NCBI GenBank assembly: GCA_913049565.1
Contig: CAJWZG010000121.1
Span: 1 to 8,481, forward strand
From: an uncultured Gammaproteobacteria bacterium
GTDB taxonomy: Bacteria > Pseudomonadota > Gammaproteobacteria > Pseudomonadales > Azotimanducaceae_A
DNA: 8,481 nt
Direction of reading: 5' to 3'
Part shown: positions 1 to 6,829 of the stretch, in pieces
Numbering within the stretch: the first letter of the stretch is position 1
Layout: every line of letters begins with the position of its first letter
Program-made: the position numbers and the translations under genes
Notes under the pieces: model-generated
Seen by the model: only the letters and a program-made list of their open reading frames with translations
Database searches by the model: none
What the model was told of the DNA's origin: nothing

Positions 1-1164
1 GTGTACGGCAGTGCACTCGTCGTCTCACTGATACTCAACCTCGATTTTTTCTCATCCGTGGTGTTACTGATGACGGCAACCGTTCTATACGACTACTTCG
101 GTGGTCTAACCGCTGTGGTGATCAGCGATGTGATTCAGCTGGCGCTTTTGCTGAGCGCTGTGGTTTTTTCGCTCTTTTTTATTGGTGATTTGATCCAGTG
201 GGACTTTCTGGTAGCCGACCGTAAGCAAGTCTTAGTGGATGACTGGGGTGTGAACGGACAGGACTACGGCTTTTGGCCTATGCTGATTGGCGGAATTTTT
301 CTCTACGCAGCCTATTACGGATGCGATCAAAGCCAAGCCCAACGCGTCCTTGCAGCGCGTAACGAAGCGGAAACCGCTCAGGTGTTGTTGATTAACGGTC
401 TTTGCCGGTTTCCCGTCGTGCTAATGTACTGCTTTCTGGGACTTGGCTTGGCCGCTCTTGCCGCTGTCGATCCGCAAATTATCAACAACTTGCCTAATAC
501 CGAGACTGGCGGGAAAAACCTGAATCTGGTTTTCCCGACGTTTGTCCTTGCTTACTTTGAGCCCGGCTTCGTGGGTCTGATTATTGTCGGGCTCATCGCT
601 GCATCAATGTCATCCATCGACTCTGCCTTAAACAGCCTGTCCGCCGTGACGGTAGAAGATTTCATTCGACCGCTCTTAGCGAAAAATGCACCGCCGAAAC
701 GCTTACTGTTAATTGGTCGAATATGCACGTTGACCTGGGGCCTATTTGCCGTCCTTTTCGCTTTTCAGGTAGAGAGCATAGCGCCAACGGTGTTAGAGGC
801 AGTCAACAAAGTAGGCTCAATGGCGAATGGCCCACTGCTGGCCCTGATCGGTTCAGCGATCTTACTCCCGCCAACGTCTCAGGTCTGGGCTCTGAGCGGT
901 TTTGTGCTTGGCTTGCTAGCAAATGTATCCGTCGCTTGGCTGCTACCAGAGGTGTCTTGGCTTTGGTGGAATGTTGTTGGCTTTTGCGCCACGCTGTTTA
1001 CCATATTGCTAGGACATCTCGTTATCCCGCCAGACCACGCCACATCCTCGCAGGCAACATCAAATGTTGGCAGCGCAATTGCCCCCCCTGCCTATGTGCG
1101 ACCTGCCCTTGTCGCCTCATTCGTTGTTATATTATCGATTTGTTTGCTACTACAATTCTGGTAA
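1..1164 (+). CDS. Sodium/solute symporter (SSS/SLC5 family), C-terminal part, cut by window start
   Basis: This is an inner-membrane Na+-coupled transporter of the SSS family. The visible 387 residues hold about ten hydrophobic segments. Family landmarks are GGLTAVVISDVIQ (residues 34-46), YGCDQSQAQRVLAAR (106-120) and AASMSSIDSALNSLSAVTVED (200-220). The last segment carries the A-x-x-S-S pattern (A201, S204, S205) that corresponds to the Na2 sodium site of vSGLT/PutP-type carriers. Family members are usually about 500-600 residues. The frame is open at base 1, so the GTG there is probably an internal valine and the first few helices lie outside the window. The DQSQAQR and AVTVED signatures resemble the monocarboxylate/vitamin (SMCT/SMVT-like) branch, but the substrate is not determinable. 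A hydratase gene follows 79 bases downstream on the same strand, which suggests transport plus catabolism of an organic acid (inference). Confidence 0.92.
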   Translation: MYGSALVVSLILNLDFFSSVVLLMTATVLYDYFGGLTAVVISDVIQLALLLSAVVFSLFFIGDLIQWDFLVADRKQVLVDDWGVNGQDYGFWPMLIGGIFLYAAYYGCDQSQAQRVLAARNEAETAQVLLINGLCRFPVVLMYCFLGLGLAALAAVDPQIINNLPNTETGGKNLNLVFPTFVLAYFEPGFVGLIIVGLIAASMSSIDSALNSLSAVTVEDFIRPLLAKNAPPKRLLLIGRICTLTWGLFAVLFAFQVESIAPTVLEAVNKVGSMANGPLLALIGSAILLPPTSQVWALSGFVLGLLANVSVAWLLPEVSWLWWNVVGFCATLFTILLGHLVIPPDHATSSQATSNVGSAIAPPAYVRPALVASFVVILSICLLLQFW

Positions 1165-1170
1165 GCATTG

Positions 1171-1214
1171 AAGCCGTGGACTGCGCTAGCATTTGCTCGG
1201 TTGTCCCACGGCTT
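1171..1214 (+). repeat. Perfect 9-bp inverted repeat between symporter and hydratase genes
   Basis: AAGCCGTGG at 1171-1179 is exactly reverse-complemented by CCACGGCTT at 1206-1214, enclosing 26 bases. It begins six bases after the symporter stop codon and ends 16 bases before the hydratase Shine-Dalgarno sequence. No T-run follows, so it does not look like a standard intrinsic terminator on the plus strand. It could be an mRNA stem that protects or separates the two cistrons, or a binding site for a dimeric regulator. The repeat is seen directly; its role is unknown. Confidence 0.55.
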
Positions 1215-1230
1215 GGATAGACAGCGCTCG

Positions 1231-1237
1231 AAGGAGG
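1231..1237 (+). promoter_or_regulatory. Strong ribosome binding site of the hydratase gene
   Basis: AAGGAGG lies six bases before the ATG at 1244 and is a near-perfect Shine-Dalgarno sequence. It fixes the start at 1244 rather than at the in-frame upstream TTG at 1193, which has no comparable site and would add 17 residues not typical of the family. Confidence 0.85.
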
Positions 1238-1243
1238 ATCGAT

Positions 1244-2068
1244 ATGTCACAACAACAACCCGTATTGTTCGAGGTGGATGCCAATGTCGGTTGGATTACG
1301 CTGAACCGGCCAGACCAAATGAATGCCATGACCAACGGTCTGATGCGAGGCATCTGCGACGCCGTCGCTGAGGTTAAGAGTGATGAATCGATTCGCGCAG
1401 TGGTCATCACTGGCAACGGGCGCGGCTTCTGTGCCGGCGCAGACTTAACTCAAGTAGCTGAGCCTAGCGCGCCGGACAACGACTTAGGCCAATCATCTGA
1501 TGATGAGCGAACCGACTGGTTTAATGCCGCGTTGGCAGCCCTCAAGAATTGTCCCGTACCCACCGTCGCCATGGTCAATGGGCCTGCTGCTGGGGGTGGA
1601 TTGGGTCTTGCCCTTTCCTGCGACCTCACCATTGCCGCTGAGTCCGCCTTTTTTGTGGCTACGTTTGGCCCGAATCTTGGCATCGTGCCCGACATGGGCA
1701 CCACCTGGAATCTTCCCCGACGAATCGGTCGGGCCCGGGCGATGGGTATGGCGCTGCTCGGTGAGCGAGTCTCCGCCAAGGATGCACAAACGTGGGGCAT
1801 GATATGGCGCACGGTGCCTGATGAGGAGCTACGCGACGAAACAATCGCGTTGGTTGAAGTGCTGAAAACCTCATCGCCAGACGCATCGGTGCGCATTCGA
1901 GAGACTATCGATGCCGGCGTGGATAACAGCTTTGAGCGGCAGCTTGAACTCGAAATGGAACATCAAGCGGTACTGATACCCAAAAATATGCGCGAAGGCG
2001 CCAAAGCGTTTTTACAGAAACGCCAACCACTCTTTGACGGCGCTCGAAAAGGCGAGGCACAGCGTTAA
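1244..2068 (+). CDS. Enoyl-CoA hydratase/isomerase family protein, PaaG-like
   Basis: This 274-residue crotonase-fold protein acts on acyl-CoA thioesters in the cytoplasm. The CoA/oxyanion-hole motifs are GNGRGFCAGADL (57-68) and NGPAAGGGLGLALSCD (112-127), with A66 and G118 at the expected oxyanion positions. Both catalytic glutamates of classical hydratases are missing: the first aligns with G121 and the second also with a non-acidic residue. Instead the protein has VPDMGTTWNLPRRIGRARAMGMALLGE, whose aspartate D150 matches the catalytic Asp of PaaG, the ring-epoxyphenylacetyl-CoA isomerase, which shares the PD-x-G-x-TW-x-LPR and RAMG-ALLG pattern. An isomerase or atypical hydratase role is therefore more likely than standard beta-oxidation hydration. 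No other paa genes are visible, so phenylacetate degradation is not established. The gene follows the symporter and converges on the HNH gene, with 23 bases between their stops. Confidence 0.93.
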   Translation: MSQQQPVLFEVDANVGWITLNRPDQMNAMTNGLMRGICDAVAEVKSDESIRAVVITGNGRGFCAGADLTQVAEPSAPDNDLGQSSDDERTDWFNAALAALKNCPVPTVAMVNGPAAGGGLGLALSCDLTIAAESAFFVATFGPNLGIVPDMGTTWNLPRRIGRARAMGMALLGERVSAKDAQTWGMIWRTVPDEELRDETIALVEVLKTSSPDASVRIRETIDAGVDNSFERQLELEMEHQAVLIPKNMREGAKAFLQKRQPLFDGARKGEAQR

Positions 2069-2091
2069 CTCGCGCAAGGCAAGACCAAGCG

Positions 2092-2400
2092 CTATTGCCA
2101 ATCGGGGCTGTCGGCACGTTCCTTTTGCTTGCTTGCCCATTTAAAATGCTTTGCCAGCGCCGGATCCGCCAACAAAGACTCCAGCGAGTTAAAGTCCTTG
2201 GCTAGGGTGAGTTCGTCATAAGTTCGATGAATACCTCGATGGCAGAGCCGGCAAATGCGAACACCCTTGTGTAGCTCTCGTTTGGCATAACTCATTTTAA
2301 AGCGCTTACGGCGATGAGCTTTTTTCGGAATTAGGTGATGAAAAGTCAGCGGCACATCTCTGCGGCAGCATTGACAGCCGGGTTCGCTACCGCGAGACAT
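2092..2400 (-). CDS. Small HNH-nuclease-type zinc protein
   Basis: This is a 102-residue single-domain protein. It has a CxxC pair (C9, C12), an HHLIPKKAH segment (H21, H22, H29), a CRLCH motif (C50, C53, H54) and H58. Two CxxC pairs flanking a His-His core are typical of zinc-stabilised HNH (beta-beta-alpha metal) nucleases. The C-terminal part is basic and aromatic and resembles the tail of the short HNH proteins found in many gammaproteobacteria, which run about 100 residues. The asparagine usually found between the two histidine motifs is not obvious, so activity is uncertain. The start ATG is preceded by AAGG at seven bases. No toxin/antitoxin partner or restriction gene is adjacent. The biological role is unknown; DNA nicking or cleavage is the family expectation. 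Confidence 0.83.
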   Translation of the reverse strand: MSRGSEPGCQCCRRDVPLTFHHLIPKKAHRRKRFKMSYAKRELHKGVRICRLCHRGIHRTYDELTLAKDFNSLESLLADPALAKHFKWASKQKERADSPDWQ

Positions 2401-2414
2401 CTTTTGGCCTTTTC

Positions 2415-2432
2415 GGTAAGAGCCTGCTTACC
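2415..2432 (-). repeat. 6-bp hairpin just upstream of the HNH gene
   Basis: GGTAAG and CTTACC form a perfect 6-bp stem with a 6-base loop. On the minus strand it ends directly before GAAAAGG, the Shine-Dalgarno region of the HNH gene, and lies in the 35-base gap after the putative 25-residue peptide. No T-run follows, so it is not a standard terminator. It could affect translation of the HNH gene, but a stem this short may also be chance. Confidence 0.3.
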
Positions 2433-2435
2433 ATG

Positions 2436-2513
2436 TCAAACTGAGAAGTGGGCGGCAGCAAACAGCACGCAGTACAGGGCCGCATAAAGATAAATCAGAG
2501 GTCGATAGGGCAT
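2436..2513 (-). CDS. Possible 25-residue hydrophobic microprotein
   Basis: An ATG at 2513 opens a 25-codon frame ending in TGA at 2436. It is preceded by GGAG (2521-2524 on the opposite strand) at a spacing of seven bases, a good ribosome binding site. The peptide starts MPYRPLIYLYAALYC and continues VLFAAAHFSV. It has a basic N-terminus followed by one hydrophobic, aromatic stretch long enough to span or insert into a membrane. It sits 31 bases after the esterase stop and 35 bases before the HNH start, in line with the other gaps of this gene string. I do not recognise a family. The spacing, binding site and membrane-like composition argue for translation, but the frame is short enough to arise by chance. 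Confidence 0.38.
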   Translation of the reverse strand: MPYRPLIYLYAALYCVLFAAAHFSV

Positions 2514-2544
2514 CACAAATCTCCGTTATTGGCGATAAAGATAC

Positions 2545-4098
2545 TCACGGGTTTTCACCAATGCGGCGTAAATAATGCTCTTCGAGAAAATCCAGCCGCT
2601 CACGCAATAGGCTTCTCACGACAGAATCCGCATCGGCAAACATCAGCCAACTTGGTTCTGCCTGGCTGAACTGCGGCCATGACGCCAACGCACCACCGTT
2701 CGGATTACCGCTGCGTGCAAAGTTCACCCAGTAGGCTTGGATGCGGCGTGACAGCGCCACCAGCTTCGGATCTACAGTGCTCTCGCCGGTCCAGAGGAAA
2801 TAACCGTCGGCACCGTGCACAGTGCCCACCCACTCACTCGCAAATCGCTCTGGTATGAAATTCATGTAATACAGATAGGCTGCTTGATCTTTGCACTCCA
2901 TAGCGCGACCTAGCGTTCTGGCTGCCAACAGATACCGATTTTCGCCGAACATTTTCTTTAGCCCGAAAGTCTCACTTTGCGCAAACTCAGATGCATATAA
3001 AGCCCTCGCTGCGTCTAACTGATCACGATGGTACTGGGCAAAAGCATCGAGGGTTATGCCCGACGCCGGCTGCACTGAGCCTTCGAAACTGGCCGCCCCC
3101 ATTATCAGGGGCAGGTCGTGCTGCAAGCACTGCCTCGCTAACACCCCGGGCTCTTCGACGATAGCGGTACCGTCTACAAACGGCAGCTGAAAACCTTCTA
3201 ATCCGTACATCAATGCAGAGCCGTCCAAGCCAAGCAGGTCAGGCTTTGATATGGCGGAGGCATCTTCCTCGCCGATCACGCGTGCAGACCAGGCTTCTGC
3301 CGAATCTGGTTTTTTTAAGTCCATGGCCAAACGGGCTGGCTCTGGTGCAGCCTTGGTACGGGGTAACGCCCATGTGCCATAACCACTCTGTGCGATTGCT
3401 TTGTGGAATAGCCCTTCAGCGCGTGGGTTCGTCATCAAGAGATTGACCGCCATGGCTCCAGCAGAAACACCAAAGACAGTGATATTGGTTTTATCGCCGC
3501 CAAAGCGAGCGATGTTTTCGTTCACCCACTGTAATGCAGCGATCATATCGAGCACGCCAAAACTGGCGGTTTCAGACTGCAATGCGGGATGAGCAAAAAA
3601 ACCCAGCGGACCTAGGCGGTAATTAATGGAGACCAATACCACACCATGTTTCGCCATCACGTGGCCGGGAATATCGCCAGAGCCTGCTCGGAAACCGCCG
3701 CCGTGGATCCACACCATGACGGGTTGATTAGACTTTTTAAGGCTGGGTGACCAGACATTCAGGGTTAAACAATCTTCACTAACCTCGGGCGGGTTTTCCT
3801 GCGGCAGACGCTGCATGCAGCGCGGCCCAAACTGCTTTGCCAGCAATCTGTGAGTGCGGGGTAACACAGGCTGAGGAGGCCTCCAGCGCAGTTCACCAAT
3901 CGGGGGTTCGGCGTAGGGAACACCTCGGAACACTGCAACTTGATCTTGGTATGAGCCTTCAACCAACCCATCCGATGTCAGAACCATTGGCTCTGCTAAT
4001 GCCGGTAACGCAAATACCACTACTACGAGCTTGAATATCAACCTACCGATGACACCACCCCTCTTTTGAACACCAATCTTTTGTCGAACACGGTCCAT
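2545..4098 (-). CDS. Exported type-B carboxylesterase (alpha/beta hydrolase)
   Basis: This 517-residue protein is a full-length carboxylesterase/lipase of type B (cholinesterase-like fold), hydrolysing carboxylic esters. Family signatures in order are FRGVPYAEPPIGELRW (57-72), SEDCLTLNVWSP (107-118), the oxyanion loop HGGGF (132-136), nucleophile motif GVSAG (S212), the acid in GAASFEG (E339) and HGAD (H428). C94 and C110 match the conserved first disulfide of the family. An N-terminal signal is visible: basic residues, LIFKLVVVVFALP, then ALA before EP, predicting cleavage after about residue 35, so it should act in the periplasm or outside the cell. The usual GESAG has valine in place of glutamate. 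ATG 4098 is preferred because AGGG lies seven bases before it; an in-frame GTG at 4122 would add eight residues. It begins 28 bases after the small lipoprotein stop. The natural ester is unknown. Confidence 0.92.
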   Translation of the reverse strand: MDRVRQKIGVQKRGGVIGRLIFKLVVVVFALPALAEPMVLTSDGLVEGSYQDQVAVFRGVPYAEPPIGELRWRPPQPVLPRTHRLLAKQFGPRCMQRLPQENPPEVSEDCLTLNVWSPSLKKSNQPVMVWIHGGGFRAGSGDIPGHVMAKHGVVLVSINYRLGPLGFFAHPALQSETASFGVLDMIAALQWVNENIARFGGDKTNITVFGVSAGAMAVNLLMTNPRAEGLFHKAIAQSGYGTWALPRTKAAPEPARLAMDLKKPDSAEAWSARVIGEEDASAISKPDLLGLDGSALMYGLEGFQLPFVDGTAIVEEPGVLARQCLQHDLPLIMGAASFEGSVQPASGITLDAFAQYHRDQLDAARALYASEFAQSETFGLKKMFGENRYLLAARTLGRAMECKDQAAYLYYMNFIPERFASEWVGTVHGADGYFLWTGESTVDPKLVALSRRIQAYWVNFARSGNPNGGALASWPQFSQAEPSWLMFADADSVVRSLLRERLDFLEEHYLRRIGENP

Positions 4099-4126
4099 CT
4101 TTTTACCCTGACCTAAGCACACTAAC

Positions 4127-4285
4127 CTAAGACTGCTTGCATCGAGTGCGCTGTGTCATTTGTCGATTGCAATCCTGCTTGCTTTCAGTGACAAACCGTT
4201 CATTGCTCGATTGAGGCCCGTTACTCGCACACCCAGACACCGCCAGCGAAAGCGTTATGGTGAGCCACAAGGCAATGTTAGTCAT
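4127..4285 (-). CDS. Small lipoprotein, 52 residues, between DUF305 protein and esterase
   Basis: The frame starts with ATG at 4285 and ends with TAG at 4127. The N-terminus MTNIALWLTITLSLAVSGC is a typical lipoprotein signal, with lipobox V-S-G-C and acceptor Cys at residue 19. Ala at the +2 position predicts sorting to the outer membrane. The mature part is only 34 residues, hydrophilic and net basic at its end, with two further cysteines (C39, C49) that could pair in a disulfide. Translation signals are good: AAGG lies seven bases before the ATG and overlaps the stop of the DUF305 gene, leaving a 10-base gap that suggests translational coupling. The esterase start follows 28 bases downstream. 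I do not recognise a named family; it resembles the unassigned tiny Cys-containing lipoproteins of marine gammaproteobacteria. A structural or partner role in the envelope is inference. Confidence 0.7.
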   Translation of the reverse strand: MTNIALWLTITLSLAVSGCASNGPQSSNERFVTESKQDCNRQMTQRTRCKQS

Positions 4286-4295
4286 CGTGTGGCCT

Positions 4296-6824
4296 TCAAT
4301 TCAGCGCTTGTGCAACACCTATCAAGGTGGTTTGCAACTTACCGACAACGCCATCGCTGAGGCTGAGTCCGCCAGCCAACCGCAGTATTTGCCGACTCAG
4401 CGCCGGGTCTGTGCCACCGGATGAAATTTGTACAGTTGCCGTTTCAAGGGCTTTTCTGAGCACCTTAGAATCGCGTATTTCACCCTCAGCCCGTTCAATT
4501 TGATCGAGATAGGCCAAAGCAACTACCGGGTGCGCTGGCCAAGAGACCGGTAGCTGCTGCTGCGCGTTGAATACCGCGCCTTGATCGGCCAAGTTGCTCG
4601 CTGCAATTTCATGGGCAGAGAGATAAGTGCTTGGAAGTAGTTCAAAGACATCTAATCCTCGAACAATTTCCGTGCCGTAGATTCGACCGTCATACCAGTA
4701 GGTTGACCAATAGCCCCCAGTGACCAACGCTTCGGCGTCTATTGGGCCGCGATCGAAGTACGCAATCTCAATCGGGTTTTCGGAATCGGTGAAGTCGATA
4801 ACAGAGAGGCCACCCTGATACCAAGCCTGCACAAAGATATCGCGACCGGGCACAGGAACAATGGCGCCGTTATGCGCTACACAATTCTCTTGTTCAAGCT
4901 GGGGTGCCGGTATTTTGAAGTAACTGCGAAACTGAAGCTTGCCATCAACGATGTCATAAATTGCGTCAGCACCCCAGTCCAGCGGGTCATAAGCCCTGCA
5001 GCGCGCACGGGAGCCACCGCCCCACTCATCTGTGAACAGTACTTTTGTCCCGTCATTGTTAAAAGTAGCCGAGTGCCAATAGGCAAACCCCGTATCGCTG
5101 ACCACATCAATACGCATCGGCTCAAGTGGATCAGAAATATCAAAGAGTATGCCATTGCCCGAACACGCCCCCGCTGCCAAATTTGCCGCGGGGAATACAG
5201 TGATATCGTGACATTGATCCGTTACCCGTGTGTCTTGAGTTTCGCCGCCGTGATCTCCACCGCGCCACAGACCGGCTAGTGCCCCGGTCTCATTATCGGC
5301 GAATACGGCGGGACTGCTGACAATTCGAGCCGCTGCGGGGTTGTCTACAGGAATCTCAATCACGTCGATTCGAAACAGCGCTGTGCGAGGATCACCGGGG
5401 GATTCATCGAAGCATGAATCCATCTCATCGCGTTCGCGGATGCTCGAGGTTCCCGAGTTATAAACAACAATTTTGCCGTCCGCGCTGGGGCCAGAGACTA
5501 CAGAGTGAGTGTGGGAGCCACGGCAGGTTTGTACTGCACCCACTTGCTTTGGCGCTTGCAGGTCGCTGATGTCAAAAATTCGGATGCCTCGAAAGCGCTC
5601 GTCACTGACATCCTCATCGATGCCCTGCAAACCGCAGTCGAGACGACTGCGCGTCTCCTGCACAGACATGATCAATAAATCGCCGACTACTGAAACGTCG
5701 CCCTGCCCGCCCGGACAAACCACAGAACTCATCAATTGCGGTTCATCTTTGGCAGCAATATCGTAGACGTTAAACCCATGGTAATTGCCCGCAAATAAGG
5801 TATCGCCAGAAAACGCCATATCGGTGTTCGAAAAACTCAGCATCGGATATCGGCGGTCGGAACCGCCCTCTGTCGGTTTAGCTTTGGGTTCATCGGCACT
5901 CTCTTTTGTAATCTCTTCTGTCGCTTTTTCTGTCGTTTCTTCCCGGCTCTTTTCGCTACCGCCTGTATCCGCCTCAGTGGTCTCTTTACTCAACGCTTTA
6001 CTCTTCGGTACTTCGCCGGGGTTATTCGGGTCGATAAAACCCGGTGGCTTTGTTTGCGTACTGACTAACCGCAGATTTTTGATCGCTGTACCTGCGTCGT
6101 ACAAACCCGCCGAGAGATTGGCGCGAGGGTCATCAGACAGTGTTACTAGCAAGGCATGCATGCGCTCAATTTCCACTTGCTGATCGTTTTTTACGTCGCC
6201 AACGAATTCATACAGTACTGGGTCATAGGCGGAACCGGGTTGATCTAGCAAATGTTCTACCATTTCTATCGCACCTTCATGGTGGGCGATCATTAACCGC
6301 AGAAAGAGGCGATCAAATGCAGTGGACTCGGCTGCAGTCAATTCTGCCATCTGTTCGGGGGTAGCCATACCCATCATCATATGACGCTGCCCGCGAGCGG
6401 TATCGGTGGCACTGTAATCACCGTGCTGGGCATGGGCAGCCATCGACTCACTCGCTGACTCCCCGCGATCGGTTAACCACCCCCGCATAAAGGCAATTTC
6501 ATCCTCTTGCGAAGCGTTAATGCGGCCGGCGATATCGCCAAGCTCGGCGCTATTTGTCCTCTCACCTACCAATTCAGCCATTGTTAACGCCTGAGCATGG
6601 TGAGGAATCATGTTTTGCACGAAGGTCACATCATCCGGCGAATAGCTAGTGTCGGTAATTTTTACGGCCTCATCCGCCGTCAGCACGCGGCCTTGTTCAC
6701 CGGGAAGCCCGGGCTGAACAATTGGGACATCGGCTTGAGCGTTAAGGCAGGAGGCCAGCAACAGAGCGACGGCTAGGGCAGCCCCTCGATCGATTACGTT
6801 TTGCTTCATTTGTAGGTGAGGCAT
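4296..6824 (-). CDS. Exported DUF305 protein fused to an LVIVD-like seven-repeat beta-propeller
   Basis: This 842-residue protein has an N-terminal export signal ending LLLASC, a good lipobox with Cys26; an AQA site at 29-31 is an alternative for ordinary cleavage. Residues about 45-235 form a DUF305 domain (ferritin-like four-helix fold) with both hallmark motifs, MIPHHAQALTMAEL (HH at 75-76) and MIAHHEGAIEM (HH at 181-182), plus a Met-rich HMMMGM at 148-153. A Thr/Glu/Lys-rich linker spans about 270-325. Residues 326-731 hold seven repeats of the type IRIFDISD-x-x-x-P (near 351, 414, 486, 558, 620, 673 and 724), as in LVIVD beta-propellers. A 110-residue largely helical tail ends the protein. 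The propeller has eight cysteines and conserved-looking histidines (SHTHS, QCHD, WHS, AHNG). ATG 6824 is chosen because AAGGGG lies five bases before it; an upstream TTG at 6884 has no good site. Known DUF305 proteins such as cyanobacterial CopM bind copper; metal binding here is inference. Confidence 0.9.
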   Translation of the reverse strand: MPHLQMKQNVIDRGAALAVALLLASCLNAQADVPIVQPGLPGEQGRVLTADEAVKITDTSYSPDDVTFVQNMIPHHAQALTMAELVGERTNSAELGDIAGRINASQEDEIAFMRGWLTDRGESASESMAAHAQHGDYSATDTARGQRHMMMGMATPEQMAELTAAESTAFDRLFLRLMIAHHEGAIEMVEHLLDQPGSAYDPVLYEFVGDVKNDQQVEIERMHALLVTLSDDPRANLSAGLYDAGTAIKNLRLVSTQTKPPGFIDPNNPGEVPKSKALSKETTEADTGGSEKSREETTEKATEEITKESADEPKAKPTEGGSDRRYPMLSFSNTDMAFSGDTLFAGNYHGFNVYDIAAKDEPQLMSSVVCPGGQGDVSVVGDLLIMSVQETRSRLDCGLQGIDEDVSDERFRGIRIFDISDLQAPKQVGAVQTCRGSHTHSVVSGPSADGKIVVYNSGTSSIRERDEMDSCFDESPGDPRTALFRIDVIEIPVDNPAAARIVSSPAVFADNETGALAGLWRGGDHGGETQDTRVTDQCHDITVFPAANLAAGACSGNGILFDISDPLEPMRIDVVSDTGFAYWHSATFNNDGTKVLFTDEWGGGSRARCRAYDPLDWGADAIYDIVDGKLQFRSYFKIPAPQLEQENCVAHNGAIVPVPGRDIFVQAWYQGGLSVIDFTDSENPIEIAYFDRGPIDAEALVTGGYWSTYWYDGRIYGTEIVRGLDVFELLPSTYLSAHEIAASNLADQGAVFNAQQQLPVSWPAHPVVALAYLDQIERAEGEIRDSKVLRKALETATVQISSGGTDPALSRQILRLAGGLSLSDGVVGKLQTTLIGVAQALN

Positions 6825-6829
6825 GGCGT

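Noticed and set aside
723..1220. Plus-strand frame of 165 codons overlapping the symporter end
   Set aside because: Out-of-frame shadow of the symporter with irregular Cys/Arg-rich composition and no start signal.
1193..1221. Possible sigma-70 promoter TTGCTC - 17 bases - GATAGA before the hydratase
   Set aside because: Each box matches only three of six consensus bases, too weak to call.
1193..1243. Longer N-terminus of the hydratase starting at TTG 1193
   Set aside because: The AAGGAGG at 1231-1237 points to ATG 1244; the extra residues do not resemble the family and would overlap the inverted repeat.
1450..1896. Minus-strand frame of 148 codons opposite the hydratase
   Set aside because: The hydratase on the plus strand has a strong ribosome binding site and all family motifs; the opposite frame is Ser/Arg/Pro-rich shadow sequence.
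2069..2091. Possible bidirectional terminator between convergent stops
   Set aside because: No stem longer than four base pairs and no T- or A-run could be found in the 23-base gap.
4872..5279. Plus-strand frame of 135 codons
   Set aside because: Lies wholly within the DUF305-propeller gene, shows no recognisable domain and no ribosome binding site; an antisense shadow.
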